NCBI RefSeq assembly: GCF_039540405.1
Contig: NZ_BAABEY010000002.1
Coordinates: forward strand, 365,840 to 429,839
Length of the DNA: 64,000 nucleotides
DNA from: Ravibacter arvi
GTDB lineage: Bacteria > Bacteroidota > Bacteroidia > Cytophagales > Spirosomataceae
Direction of reading: 5' to 3'
Shown: piece by piece, positions 8,805 through 18,021 of the stretch
Position numbering within the stretch: the stretch's first letter is position 1
How the letters are laid out: each line of letters opens with the position of its first letter
The notes under the pieces: model-generated
What the model saw: the letters and a program-made list of their open reading frames with translations, nothing else
Database searches by the model: none
What the model was told of the DNA's origin: nothing
Position numbers and translations under genes: made by a program

Positions 8805-9464
8805 ATGCAACATTCTTTCACCGAAGAAAACTACTTAAAAATAATCCACACGCTTTCCGGTAAAGACGGGCTGGAGGTGAGCACAAGCGCCATCGCCGAA
8901 AGCACCGCTACCAAAGCCGCTTCGGTGACCGATATGCTAAAAAAGCTCGCTGAAAAAGGGTTTATTCACTACAAAAGGTACCAGGGCGTTACCCTGACGC
9001 CGATGGGTGAAAACCTGGCTTTGAAAGTGATCCGGAAGCACCGGCTCTGGGAGGCGTTCCTGGTTGACAAACTGGGTTTCGGCTGGGACGAAGTCCATGA
9101 AATTGCGGAAGAGCTGGAGCACATTTCTTCCGATCTGCTGGTAGAGCGGCTTGACGCCTACCTGAATTATCCCCGTTTCGACCCTCACGGCGATCCGATC
9201 CCGGATGCAAAAGGAAACATGCCCGAGCCCGGCTATGTGATGCTTTCAGAACTAAAAAAGGGCCAGAAGGCTACGTTGACGGGCGTACTGGATCATTCGC
9301 AGGCTTTTCTGCAATATCTTGACAGTGCCGATCTGAACCTGGGCACGGGCCTGGAGGTGCTGGACATCAATGCCTATGACCATTCGTACCTGCTGCAGAT
9401 TGACAACGGGAAGAACTGTTTTGTTTCCAGCCAGGTAGCCCGGCATTTGCTGGTTCAACCTTAA
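8805..9464 (+). CDS. Metal-dependent transcriptional regulator, DtxR/MntR family
   Basis: This 219-residue protein has the DtxR/MntR architecture: a winged helix-turn-helix at about residues 1-65 (the TENYLKIIHTL opening is typical), a dimerisation and metal-binding domain to about 140 with the ligand-rich HRLWE and DEVHEIAEELEH segments, and a C-terminal SH3-like FeoA domain from about 150. Family members repress metal uptake genes when Fe2+ or Mn2+ is bound. Metal choice cannot be decided by eye. No transporter of the Feo or MntH type is adjacent, so its targets lie elsewhere, apart from a candidate operator at its own promoter. The next gene starts 13 bp after its stop and may be co-transcribed. 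Confidence 0.88.
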   Translation: MQHSFTEENYLKIIHTLSGKDGLEVSTSAIAESTATKAASVTDMLKKLAEKGFIHYKRYQGVTLTPMGENLALKVIRKHRLWEAFLVDKLGFGWDEVHEIAEELEHISSDLLVERLDAYLNYPRFDPHGDPIPDAKGNMPEPGYVMLSELKKGQKATLTGVLDHSQAFLQYLDSADLNLGTGLEVLDINAYDHSYLLQIDNGKNCFVSSQVARHLLVQP

Positions 9465-9477
9465 TCTGCCCGGACTG

Positions 9478-10560
9478 ATGAAACCCAGGATCCTCGACAA
9501 ATACCTGATAAAAAACCTGCTGATTACGTATGTTTTCGCGTCGCTGATGATCACCCTGATCATTTGCATGATCGACTATACCGAGAACCTGGATGACTTC
9601 ATCAAGCGCAAAGCGCCTGCAAAAGAGATCATTTTTGACTATTACTTTAACCTAATCCCCTACTGGATCAATTTCCTGAGCCCGCTGATGGTGTTTATTG
9701 CCACGGTGTTTTTCACTTCGCGAATAGCAGCCCGCACTGAAATTGTGGCGATGTTGAGCACCGGGATCAGTTTCGGAAGGATCATCCTCCCCTACCTCGT
9801 CGGCGCCTTTTTCCTGAGCGTCATTTCCTTTTACGTGGTGGGCTGGGTGCTTCCCAAAGCCAACACCGTCAAGAACAAATTTGCCGTAACTTACCTCAAA
9901 GACCAGTTTTACTTTTCCGACCGCAACGTACACCTGACAATCGCACCGGACGTATATGCGTACATGGAAAGCTACAACAATGTCAGCATGACCGGCAACA
10001 AGTTTACGCTTGAAACCATCCGGGGAAACCGTCTGATGCAGAAGCTTTCGGCCGAAAAGATCGAATGGAACCCCAAGACGGAAAAGTGGAAGCTTCAGAA
10101 TTATAAGGTCCGTACGCTCGCCGACATGGGTGAGCAGCTCACCTACGGCGTAGAAATGGATACTACGCTGAACCTGAAGCCCAAGGACTTCGAAAATACC
10201 TACAAACTTTTTGAAACCTTTACCCTACCGGAGCTGAACGACCATATCGATCTGCTGATCAGCAGGGGTTCGGACGGTCTGGAAGTGTACCAGATTGAAA
10301 AATATACCCGTTTTACGCAGCCGTTCGCTATTATGATCCTGACGGCCATAGGCGTAATTGTGTCGGCGCGGAAAAGCCGCCGCGGAATCGGGCTTCAGAT
10401 TGCGCTCGGTTTTTTCCTGGCGTTTGCTTACATACTTTTTTACCTACTGTCAAAAGGGATCGCCGAAACGGGGAACATCAACACGCTATTGGCGGTATGG
10501 CTGCCCAACATCATCTTTTCCCTGATCGGCATTATTCTTTATAAAACGCTTCCCCGATGA
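9478..10560 (+). CDS. LptF/LptG-family permease (lipopolysaccharide export)
   Basis: This 360-residue protein is a YjgP/YjgQ (LptF/LptG) family permease. It has three N-terminal membrane helices (first at about 13-35), a central periplasmic domain of about 150 residues expected to form the jelly-roll that hands LPS to the periplasmic bridge, and three C-terminal helices ending at ILYKTLPR. The early conserved arrangement LDKYLIKNLLITYVF is typical. In the Lpt machine these permeases work with the LptB ATPase to extract LPS from the inner membrane. I cannot tell LptF from LptG by eye. The stop codon overlaps the start of the EamA gene (ATGA). Confidence 0.85.
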   Translation: MKPRILDKYLIKNLLITYVFASLMITLIICMIDYTENLDDFIKRKAPAKEIIFDYYFNLIPYWINFLSPLMVFIATVFFTSRIAARTEIVAMLSTGISFGRIILPYLVGAFFLSVISFYVVGWVLPKANTVKNKFAVTYLKDQFYFSDRNVHLTIAPDVYAYMESYNNVSMTGNKFTLETIRGNRLMQKLSAEKIEWNPKTEKWKLQNYKVRTLADMGEQLTYGVEMDTTLNLKPKDFENTYKLFETFTLPELNDHIDLLISRGSDGLEVYQIEKYTRFTQPFAIMILTAIGVIVSARKSRRGIGLQIALGFFLAFAYILFYLLSKGIAETGNINTLLAVWLPNIIFSLIGIILYKTLPR

Positions 10561-11465
10561 ATGGGTCTCCCACTTTGTTTTCATATCTGAAATTACATTT
10601 CCTGGTGGCAATCTGGAGTCTGACGGCCATTTTGGGCGCGGTGATTTCGGTGTCGCCTGTTGCGTTGGTTTTTTACCGTACCTTCCTGTCGGCCATTGTG
10701 CTCTCCGGCGTTCTTTATTTCCGAAAGGAATTGCGGAATATGGGCCCGAAATCTACTTTGATCCTCTTTGGAACGGGTGCGTTGCTGGCCCTTCACTGGA
10801 TGCTGTTTTTCCTGTCGGCAAGAATCTCAACGGTGAGCGTGTGCCTGGCGGGCATGTCAACTTCTTCACTATGGACCAGCATCCTGGAGCCGCTGGTATA
10901 CAAAAGGCCGGTCAAACCGCGTGATGTGTTCTTCGGATTCCTGGCTATGATCGGGCTCTACATCATTTTTAAGTTCGAGTTCAATCATTTTGCCGGGCTG
11001 GTTACGTCGCTGCTGGCCGCGCTGGTAGCCTCCATGTTTGTGGTTGCCAATAGCCGGCTCGTCAAAAAATATGATGCCGTGGTGATAACCGGGTATGAAA
11101 TGGTGGGAGCGGCCATTTTTTCGGCCGTGGTATTGCTGGCCTTCCAGCTGTCCCCCTGGGGCGCCGGCCAGCCATTTTTACCTGCTCCGGGCGACTGGCC
11201 GTACCTGCTGGTCCTGACCCTGCTTTGTACCGTTTACGGTTATTCACTGGCTGCCAGTCTCATGAAAACATTCACCGCCTTTATGATGAACCTGACCGTC
11301 AACATGGAGCCCATTTATGGAATCGCCATGGCCGTATGGATCTTTGGCGAGAAAGAAAGAATGACCGGCGGTTTTTACCTGGGTACCTTCGTTATCCTGC
11401 TTTCCGTGTTGCTCTACCCCCTCTGGGTTCGTTTTGAGAAACGCGGTTCCACTACCGGTTCCTAA
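10557..11465 (+). CDS. EamA/DMT-family transporter
   Basis: This 302-residue protein has ten hydrophobic helices arranged as two EamA repeats, the drug/metabolite transporter fold. The first repeat contains VALVFYRTFLSAIVLS and the second ends with MEPIYGIAMAVWIFGE, the usual 'EP' motif before the last helices. Members export amino acids or other small metabolites; the substrate is not determinable. Its ATG overlaps the TGA of the LptF/G-like gene, so the two are translationally linked. A weak A/T-rich hairpin (CCTAAAAAC/GTTTTTAGG) lies right after the stop, at about 11461-11485. Confidence 0.83.
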   Translation: MNGSPTLFSYLKLHFLVAIWSLTAILGAVISVSPVALVFYRTFLSAIVLSGVLYFRKELRNMGPKSTLILFGTGALLALHWMLFFLSARISTVSVCLAGMSTSSLWTSILEPLVYKRPVKPRDVFFGFLAMIGLYIIFKFEFNHFAGLVTSLLAALVASMFVVANSRLVKKYDAVVITGYEMVGAAIFSAVVLLAFQLSPWGAGQPFLPAPGDWPYLLVLTLLCTVYGYSLAASLMKTFTAFMMNLTVNMEPIYGIAMAVWIFGEKERMTGGFYLGTFVILLSVLLYPLWVRFEKRGSTTGS

Positions 11466-11503
11466 AAACAAATGGGGTTTTTAGGCCGTTGAGCGTGGTT
11501 TTC

Positions 11504-11534
11504 TTTGCGTTGCCCCCAATTTCTATTAGTTTTG
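11504..11534 (+). promoter_or_regulatory. Bacteroidota-type promoter for the envelope glycan operon
   Basis: A TTTG -33 element (11504-11507) is followed after 19 bp by TAGTTTTG (11527-11534), an exact TAnnTTTG -7 box at standard spacing. The start codon of the next gene is 23 bp further on. This is the best promoter in the window and should drive the closely packed genes from 11558 to 17196. Confidence 0.7.
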
Positions 11535-11557
11535 ACTAGTTGATTGACCATAGTTAG

Positions 11558-13024
11558 ATGACTGTATTCTTTAGAAAACCCATCTGGGAGTCCGTTGCCG
11601 GTATCGGCCTGGCTCTGCTGATGCTTTTCCCGCTGGTGCATCTCGGAATGCACAACCATGCCTCTGCCGCTGACGATTACTGCTATATCGATACTGTTTT
11701 CAAGTATGGCTGGTTCGGGGCAATGGAGGCCAACTATACCGGGTGGACCGGCCGGTATTTCGGCATCCTTCTCAACCATTCCAATCCCCTTCTTTTTCAT
11801 TGGTTCGCCGGCTTCAAATGGATGCCGGTGCTGGTATATGCAGGCCTGCTGTACGCCTTTTATCTCCTGATCAGGAAACTGAACCCGAACCCCGGCGTGC
11901 TGGTCAATACGGGGTTGACATCAGTGCTGTTTTTTCTTTTTGTTTTAAAGATTCCGAGTATTCTCGAAGCCTTTTTCTGGACCGCTGCCGTAGCGAACTA
12001 TACAGTTTCCATAGTCTTTATTATTCTCTGGCTGGCGGTGGCTATTCAATACAGCACGCCAACGGCTGCTTTTGCCGGCGGCGGATCTCCGTGGCAGAGG
12101 AAAATACAGCTGTTTCTGCTTTTCTTTTTTGTTTTTGCTATCAACGGCGGAAGTGAAAACCTGGTATTGGTGATCATGATCCTGATTTCGGCCTGGTTTG
12201 GGTATGAATTGCTGTTCCGGAGAAAGTTTCATAGACTGAGCTTTTTCCTGTTGCTCTGGGGGATATTCACCGCCCTGCTTTCTTTTCTTTCCGTAGGCAA
12301 CAATGTCCGGCTGGAGGGTAATCCACACAGCAAAAACTTCCTTTTTGCGTTGGTAGAAACCCTGAAATTCACGCCGCAGCTTTTAAAAGACTGGATTTTG
12401 AGCCCCTCCCTGCTGGTTTTCACCCTGCTGTGGCTGTTTGCGCTCCCGGGTTTTGTAAAGATGAAAAACGGTGGATTTAACCCGCTTTTCGATGTGAACC
12501 CGGTTTACAGCATGCTCGTTGCCATTGCCGTCTATGCTTCCCAGATATTCCCGTCGTATTACGGTATCGGCATTTTCCCTTCGCCGAGAATGATTAATTG
12601 TGCGTACCTGTTTTTCCTGCTGGGCTGGTTTTATAACCTGGGTGTGGTCTATACTTTCCTGGCTAAAAACAAGATTATAGCACCGGAACGGTTCCCGGTA
12701 TTTCCATTTGCGCTGAAACCGGTATTGCTGGCGGTTGTGCTTTGGCATTTTGCAAACTCGGCCAATCCACGCCTGATGTACCGGGAACTCCGGGACGGCT
12801 CAGCGGCGGAATTTGACCGGGAAATGACCGCAAGAACCGACCTTATGATGCATTCCACCGCCGATACACTTTACCTGCAACCGCTTTCCGTACATCCCGA
12901 GACGTTGTTCCTGGAGGATATTAAGCCCGACCCGAAACATCTCTGGAACCGGTGTATGGCCGGTTATTTCGGAAAAAAAGCCATTTATCTCGTTGAGACC
13001 GGGCCACATGCTACACCAAAATAA
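11558..13024 (+). CDS. Multi-span membrane protein, DUF6056-like (GT-C-type)
   Basis: This 488-residue protein has about eleven membrane helices. After the first helix comes a periplasmic loop with HASAADDYCYID and, later, GWTGRYFG, the acidic DDY plus WTGRY pattern I associate with DUF6056 proteins, many of which sit in surface polysaccharide loci and resemble GT-C glycosyltransferases that use lipid-linked sugars. The C-terminal 100 residues are a soluble tail. It is the first gene of an operon with a second membrane protein, a GT2 and an MBOAT acyltransferase, and overlaps the next gene by 17 bp. The exact reaction is unknown. Confidence 0.65.
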   Translation: MTVFFRKPIWESVAGIGLALLMLFPLVHLGMHNHASAADDYCYIDTVFKYGWFGAMEANYTGWTGRYFGILLNHSNPLLFHWFAGFKWMPVLVYAGLLYAFYLLIRKLNPNPGVLVNTGLTSVLFFLFVLKIPSILEAFFWTAAVANYTVSIVFIILWLAVAIQYSTPTAAFAGGGSPWQRKIQLFLLFFFVFAINGGSENLVLVIMILISAWFGYELLFRRKFHRLSFFLLLWGIFTALLSFLSVGNNVRLEGNPHSKNFLFALVETLKFTPQLLKDWILSPSLLVFTLLWLFALPGFVKMKNGGFNPLFDVNPVYSMLVAIAVYASQIFPSYYGIGIFPSPRMINCAYLFFLLGWFYNLGVVYTFLAKNKIIAPERFPVFPFALKPVLLAVVLWHFANSANPRLMYRELRDGSAAEFDREMTARTDLMMHSTADTLYLQPLSVHPETLFLEDIKPDPKHLWNRCMAGYFGKKAIYLVETGPHATPK

Positions 13025-14771
13025 ATCGTGGGAAAACGCCCTGGTAATGGCTCCGGCCGTAATTTGGCTGGCGGTCATCGCGGTGTTTTCCGTAGATATT
13101 CCCTGGTTTGACGACTTTGATCCTTTCGCCGATTTTCTCAGGAAATGGACAAGGGCCGGGAGCCTTTCAGAAAAAACAAGGCTGCTTTTTCAGCCCAACA
13201 ACGAGCACAGAATGGTGCCGGCCAAGTTGCTTACGCTCCTGTACTTCTGGATTTCCGGCAAGCTTAATTTTGTATTTCTGCAGGCTTGCGGGGCCTGCTT
13301 TACACTGGCCACCTTCTGGCTGCTTTACAGGATGTTCCGGAAGTTGAACCTGGCTTCGATTTACTTCCTGCCCGTTTCCCTGCTGCTTTTCCAGTTCCAG
13401 TTCTACCTGATTTTCCTTTGGTCCATCTGCAGCCTGCAGCACCAGACTTCCGTATTTTTCATGGTGGCGGCCATGTACCTGCTGGCTAACCGGAAATTCT
13501 CCTGGGCAATAGCCGCCGCTTTTTGTGCCAACTATTCATTTGGAAGCGGTATGTTCGTATGGCCGGCGGGTTTCATCGTTCTGCTGCTTCGGCACGACTG
13601 GAAGCCGCTTGTTATCTGGTCGCTGGCCGGCGCAACCGGCATCTTTTTCTACCTTCACGGTATGCCCGCACAGGGTAATGACAGCGGAATCGCTTACTTT
13701 ATCGAACACCCCTACATGCCGTTGCTGGGTATCCCGGCCTTCCTGGGCGGACTTTTCGATCTTTTTGCGAAAAGCAACCCGATTACCTTCAGAACCGCGC
13801 TGCCGGTGGCAGCCGGTACGGCTATGATCGGCTTTGCCCTGGCCTGGTATTCCGGGCTGGTATTACCCTTTTTGCAGACGTACCTGAAAGGTTTGATAAA
13901 AATACCGGCAGTTGTTCTACGGATCAAAAAACAACTGGAAACCGACCGGGTGTACACGGATTTCGTTACGGGGATCCTTTCATTTTCATTTGTCAACGGA
14001 ATCATCATCGGGTTTCTGCGGCCTCGTTTCGGCTTCGATGTGCTGATGGTAAGCAACTACAAACTGTATCCCGCTCTTTTTATGATCGGGTGCTACCTCG
14101 CGCTACTGGCATTGCGGTTGAAAAGGCCCGTTTTTCTCAGCACTTTCCGGGCAATTACGGTAGTCAGTGCCGCAATTTGGCTGCTCAGCGCTTTTTACCA
14201 GCTTCCCCACATTGCTGAAAGAAGAAAATACCTGTTGATCAACGCCTACAACCAGGAACACAATGCCTTCGGACTGGGCTTTGAAAAAGGTTCAGCCGCG
14301 GGGAAATACACCGACACCCTGGTGAAAGATTTGGCACGTGCGGACATTTATCATTTCCCTGATACCTATGCCGGGTACTTCGAATTGATGAAAACAACAC
14401 AAGCCGTTTTTGATAGCCAAGCGGTGTCGCTACGGACAGAATCTGACCAGGTAAACTTCCATCTTTTTCTGGAGAATTCGCCGTATAAACTGCGTTTTAA
14501 CGACGGTTTCTATGCTTTTGTACGCCACAACGGCGAGATCGAGCTATTCAAATTCGAGCAGTCGGCTTACCAGGGAAAAAACCGGTTGCGGCAATTTGAA
14601 AGGGTGAAACATACGGCCCTCCCGCTGGACCTGGTAAAAAACAGGGCAGCCCAAATCGGTATATTGCAACTTGAAGCGGGCAAAGTTACCTGCGGCCTGA
14701 TCAGCGATGAGGCCGTAAAACAGGCCTTAAACAAGGATGTGAATGAAAATAGTATTTTTGCAAAAAAATAA
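13008..14771 (+). CDS. Large multi-span membrane protein, GT-C-like, function unknown
   Basis: This 587-residue protein has about ten membrane helices in the first 430 residues and a soluble C-terminal part of about 150 residues. A periplasmic loop after the first helix carries FDDFDPFADFLRKW and then NNEHRMVP, a pattern common in membrane glycosyltransferase-like proteins of surface polysaccharide loci, where acidic residues in the first loop are catalytic. I do not recognise a named family. The ATG at 13008 is preferred over a TTG 15 bp upstream; either way it overlaps the preceding gene, suggesting translational coupling. It probably works on the same lipid-linked glycan as its neighbours. 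Confidence 0.62.
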   Translation: MLHQNKSWENALVMAPAVIWLAVIAVFSVDIPWFDDFDPFADFLRKWTRAGSLSEKTRLLFQPNNEHRMVPAKLLTLLYFWISGKLNFVFLQACGACFTLATFWLLYRMFRKLNLASIYFLPVSLLLFQFQFYLIFLWSICSLQHQTSVFFMVAAMYLLANRKFSWAIAAAFCANYSFGSGMFVWPAGFIVLLLRHDWKPLVIWSLAGATGIFFYLHGMPAQGNDSGIAYFIEHPYMPLLGIPAFLGGLFDLFAKSNPITFRTALPVAAGTAMIGFALAWYSGLVLPFLQTYLKGLIKIPAVVLRIKKQLETDRVYTDFVTGILSFSFVNGIIIGFLRPRFGFDVLMVSNYKLYPALFMIGCYLALLALRLKRPVFLSTFRAITVVSAAIWLLSAFYQLPHIAERRKYLLINAYNQEHNAFGLGFEKGSAAGKYTDTLVKDLARADIYHFPDTYAGYFELMKTTQAVFDSQAVSLRTESDQVNFHLFLENSPYKLRFNDGFYAFVRHNGEIELFKFEQSAYQGKNRLRQFERVKHTALPLDLVKNRAAQIGILQLEAGKVTCGLISDEAVKQALNKDVNENSIFAKK

Positions 14772-14777
14772 AAAGGC

Positions 14778-15737
14778 TTGAAAAATCCACAGATTTCAAT
14801 TGTCGCTCCGCTCTACAATGAAGCCGAGACTTTCCCCCACCTGGTAGCCAGGCTCAACCGGCTGATGGAAAGCTCTCCTCTTTCCATTGAGGTCGTGCTG
14901 ATTGATGATGGCAGTCGCGACGCGACGCCGGACATGATCAGGCAAATTGCGCTTACGGACGAAAGGTACCACGGCGTATTTTTGTCAAGGAACCATGGCC
15001 ACCAACTGGCGCTGTCTGCCGGGATTTCAGCCGCGCTCGGTAGCGAAGGGCTCTTCATTATCGACGGAGACCTCCAGGACCCCCCGGAGCTGCTGCCCGA
15101 GTTTTATAAACTGATGAAAGAAGGGAATGACGTGGTGTATGCTGTGCGGAAAAAACGCAAGGAAGGGCTGGTGAAAAGAACGGGGTATTTCCTGTTTTAC
15201 CGGTTTTTGAAGTCGATTTCCTATATTGACATCCCGCTGGACAGCGGCGATTTTGCGCTGGTGAGCCGACGAGTGGCCGACGTCATGAAAAAAATGCCGG
15301 AAGAAAGCCGTTACCTCAGGGGCATGCGCTCCTGGATAGGCTTCAAGCAAGTGGGCTATGCTTACGAGCGCGACGAACGGGCGGCTGGCGAGTCCAAGTA
15401 CAGCTTCAAGCAGCTTTTCAGGCTGGCCTACAACGGCATTTTCAATTTCAGCGAATTCCCGATCAAATTTATGACCAATATGGGCGGGTTGAGCATCCTG
15501 ATCGCCCTGTTGTATTTCATTACCGTTTTGGTGAAGAAATTCTTTTTCACCCAGATTATCGAAGGTTTTACAGCGTTGCTGTTCGTGATCATCCTGTTCA
15601 GCGGTGTACAATTGTTTGCGCTCGGGATTATCGGGGAGTATGTGCTGCGTATCTTCTTCCAGTCCAAGCAGCGGCCGCTTTTTATCATTAAGGAAGAAAT
15701 TGTAAACTGCGATTACCAGAAGCCGGATGCTGTTTAA
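14778..15737 (+). CDS. GT2 glycosyltransferase, GtrB/DPM1-like (polyprenyl-phosphate sugar synthase)
   Basis: This 319-residue protein is a family 2 glycosyltransferase of the dolichyl/undecaprenyl-phosphate sugar synthase type. It has SIVAPLYNEAETF at the N-terminus, LIDDGSRDAT, and the nucleotide-sugar and metal motif IIDGDLQDPPELL, then two C-terminal membrane helices (about 235-257 and 265-295) that place it on the cytoplasmic face. Such enzymes load a sugar on a polyprenyl carrier for GT-C transferases like the two preceding membrane proteins. The start codon is TTG six bases after the previous stop; no ATG precedes the first strand. It overlaps the MBOAT gene by 11 bp. Confidence 0.87.
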   Translation: MKNPQISIVAPLYNEAETFPHLVARLNRLMESSPLSIEVVLIDDGSRDATPDMIRQIALTDERYHGVFLSRNHGHQLALSAGISAALGSEGLFIIDGDLQDPPELLPEFYKLMKEGNDVVYAVRKKRKEGLVKRTGYFLFYRFLKSISYIDIPLDSGDFALVSRRVADVMKKMPEESRYLRGMRSWIGFKQVGYAYERDERAAGESKYSFKQLFRLAYNGIFNFSEFPIKFMTNMGGLSILIALLYFITVLVKKFFFTQIIEGFTALLFVIILFSGVQLFALGIIGEYVLRIFFQSKQRPLFIIKEEIVNCDYQKPDAV

Positions 15738-17196
15738 CAATATACAATTTGTCATTTTTTTTATCGTAGTCACCATCGCCTATTTCAATTTACCCTGGCG
15801 TGGGCGCTGGATATTACTTTTACTGGCAAGTTGCTATTTCTACATGGTTTTCAAACCGGTCTTTATCCTGATCCTGTTTGCGACCATTGTAATCGACTAC
15901 TACGCGGGTATCTGGCTGGAGAAAACGACTGATCCCGGGCGGAAAAAACTACTGCTGATTATCAGCCTGGTATCCAACATCGGGATACTGGCCTTTTTTA
16001 AATATTATGATTTCCTGGGCGATTCGCTCAACGAAATCACGCAATCCCTATTTTCCCGCAACGTGGTGCCGCCCCTCCCCCGCCTTCTGCCCGAGCCCGT
16101 CGCAGAATGGTTCCTGACCGGCAACGGCAAGGTGCTGTTGCCCATAGGGTTGTCGTTTCATACCTTCCAGGCCATGAGCTATACGATAGAGGTTTACAGG
16201 GGCAACCATCCGGCAGAAAGGAATTTCGGCATTTACGCGCTGTATGTGATGTTCTATCCACAGCTGGTGGCAGGGCCTATTGAGCGCCCGCAGAACATGC
16301 TTTTCCAGTTTCACCAGTATTTTGAATTCGACTTCGAAAAACTGAAATCCGGTTTGATGCTGATGGCGTTCGGCATGTTCAAAAAAGTAGTGATTGCCGA
16401 TCGCCTTTCGATGGTTGTGGATCATGCTTATGCACGGCCGGAAGAAATGAACGGGCTTTCGCTCCTGGTGGCCACCATGTTTTATTCGTTCCAGATCTAT
16501 TGCGACTTTTCAGGGTATTCGGATATCGCCATCGGTTCGGCCCGGGTAATGGGCTTCAAGCTGATGGAAAACTTCAGATCGCCCTATGAATCTGCGACCA
16601 TTTCGGAATTCTGGTCAAGGTGGCATATTTCACTTTCTTCCTGGTTCCGGGATTATATCTACATTCCGCTCGGGGGCAACCGGAAAGGCGAGGCACGCCG
16701 ACAGCTTAACCTGTTCACGGTATTCCTGGTAAGCGGCCTGTGGCACGGCGCCAGCTGGAATTTTGTCATCTGGGGAGCATTGCACGGCATTTTCAGCATT
16801 GGCGGCGAGTGGTACCGGAAACTGCTCAAAAAAGCGGGACTCCTGTTTCCCGGCAACCGGGCAGTCCGGGCCTGGAACGTGTTGCTTACCTTCCTGCTCG
16901 TTACGCTCGCCTGGGTATTTTTCCGGAATGTAAAAGCCCCGGTAGAGAGGGCTTTGATGATCCTTAAAAAAATATTTACGCTGTCGTTCGGCGATCCGCT
17001 GCAAACGCCGTTCAATGCCACAGAAATGTGGTTCTGCGTACTGCTGATTGTAGTGCTCCTCGTAAAAGAGCGATACTACCTGCAGATTCCCACTAAAAAT
17101 ACCGCGAGGTCTGTCGCGCTGTTTTCGGCGCTGGTCGTGCTGATCATGTTCTTCGGCATATTTGGGTCCAACCAGTTTATTTATTTCCAGTTTTAA
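15727..17196 (+). CDS. MBOAT-family O-acyltransferase (AlgI-like)
   Basis: This 489-residue membrane-bound O-acyltransferase resembles AlgI and PatA-type enzymes that move acyl groups across the membrane for surface glycan O-acetylation. Diagnostic segments are the FWSRWHISLS stretch, FRDYIYIPLGGN, and SGLWHGASWNF with the conserved catalytic histidine at about residue 340. Around ten to eleven membrane helices are visible. AlgI-like proteins need a periplasmic partner of the SGNH/AlgJ kind, which is not adjacent here. It is the last gene of the operon. With its neighbours it suggests synthesis and acetylation of a cell-surface glycan. Confidence 0.88.
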   Translation: MLFNNIQFVIFFIVVTIAYFNLPWRGRWILLLLASCYFYMVFKPVFILILFATIVIDYYAGIWLEKTTDPGRKKLLLIISLVSNIGILAFFKYYDFLGDSLNEITQSLFSRNVVPPLPRLLPEPVAEWFLTGNGKVLLPIGLSFHTFQAMSYTIEVYRGNHPAERNFGIYALYVMFYPQLVAGPIERPQNMLFQFHQYFEFDFEKLKSGLMLMAFGMFKKVVIADRLSMVVDHAYARPEEMNGLSLLVATMFYSFQIYCDFSGYSDIAIGSARVMGFKLMENFRSPYESATISEFWSRWHISLSSWFRDYIYIPLGGNRKGEARRQLNLFTVFLVSGLWHGASWNFVIWGALHGIFSIGGEWYRKLLKKAGLLFPGNRAVRAWNVLLTFLLVTLAWVFFRNVKAPVERALMILKKIFTLSFGDPLQTPFNATEMWFCVLLIVVLLVKERYYLQIPTKNTARSVALFSALVVLIMFFGIFGSNQFIYFQF

Positions 17197-17265
17197 AAGA
17201 GCCGGAACGCGCCACGGACCGCAACTATATCAACCGGGACATGTGAAAAACCTGGCAATACCTGC

Positions 17266-17273
17266 TATTTTTG
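17266..17273 (+). promoter_or_regulatory. Candidate -7 box for ubiE-porT
   Basis: TATTTTTG matches TAnnTTTG exactly and lies 25 bp before the ubiE ATG, in the gap after the MBOAT gene. No clear TTG -33 element is seen at the ideal distance. Confidence 0.45.
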
Positions 17274-17298
17274 TGTTTTTACGAATTGAAGCCGGATT

Positions 17299-18021
17299 AT
17301 GAGCGTTGTACCATACAAAGACAAAGAGTCGTCGAAGCGGGAGCAGGTAGAGGAAATGTTCGACAATATTTCCCCCAAATATGATTTACTCAATCACCTT
17401 TTGAGCGGCGGAGTAGATTTGTACTGGCGGAAAAAAGCAATCTCACTCCTCAAAAAGCGGCCCAACCGCGTTATTCTTGATGTGGCCACCGGTACCGGTG
17501 ACTTCGCACTGGAAGCGCTGAAACTGAATCCGGAAAAGATAATCGGCGTTGACATTTCGGAAGGGATGCTGCGGGTCGGTGAGGAAAAGATCAGGAAAGG
17601 CGGTCACCAGGACATTATTTCCTTCAGGAAAGCGGCTTCCGAAAGTCTGCCGTTTGAGGACAATTATTTTGACGCCGTTATCGTTTCGTTTGGAGTACGT
17701 AATTTCGATAATCTTGAAAAAGGACTTAGTGAGATGCATCGTGTAATGAAGCCGGCGGGTACCTGCATCGTAATGGAGTTTTCCAAGCCGAAGGCCTTCC
17801 CCTTCAAGCAGCTTTACTATTTCTATTTTAAAAGGATATTGCCGCTGATCGGGCGGCTCATTTCGAAAGACACCTCCGCATATACCTATCTGCCCGATTC
17901 CGTCCAGGCTTTTCCCGACGGGAATGATTTCCTGGCTATTCTCGGAAGATCAGGCTTTACCCAAACGAAATGTATACAGTTAACATTCGGCATCTGTTCA
18001 ATTTACATCGGTCACAAGTAA
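17299..18021 (+). CDS. ubiE: Demethylmenaquinone methyltransferase, UbiE/MenG
   Basis: This 240-residue SAM-dependent methyltransferase is a full-length UbiE/MenG. It opens with the family signature MFDNISPKYDLLNHLLSGGVD, then the SAM-binding VATGTGDFA, DISEGMLRVG and the later SFGVRNFDN segment. It methylates demethylmenaquinone to menaquinone, the respiratory quinone of Bacteroidota. The end of the gene overlaps the start of the PorT-like gene by 52 bp in another frame, so the pair is almost certainly co-transcribed. Confidence 0.94.
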   Translation: MSVVPYKDKESSKREQVEEMFDNISPKYDLLNHLLSGGVDLYWRKKAISLLKKRPNRVILDVATGTGDFALEALKLNPEKIIGVDISEGMLRVGEEKIRKGGHQDIISFRKAASESLPFEDNYFDAVIVSFGVRNFDNLEKGLSEMHRVMKPAGTCIVMEFSKPKAFPFKQLYYFYFKRILPLIGRLISKDTSAYTYLPDSVQAFPDGNDFLAILGRSGFTQTKCIQLTFGICSIYIGHK

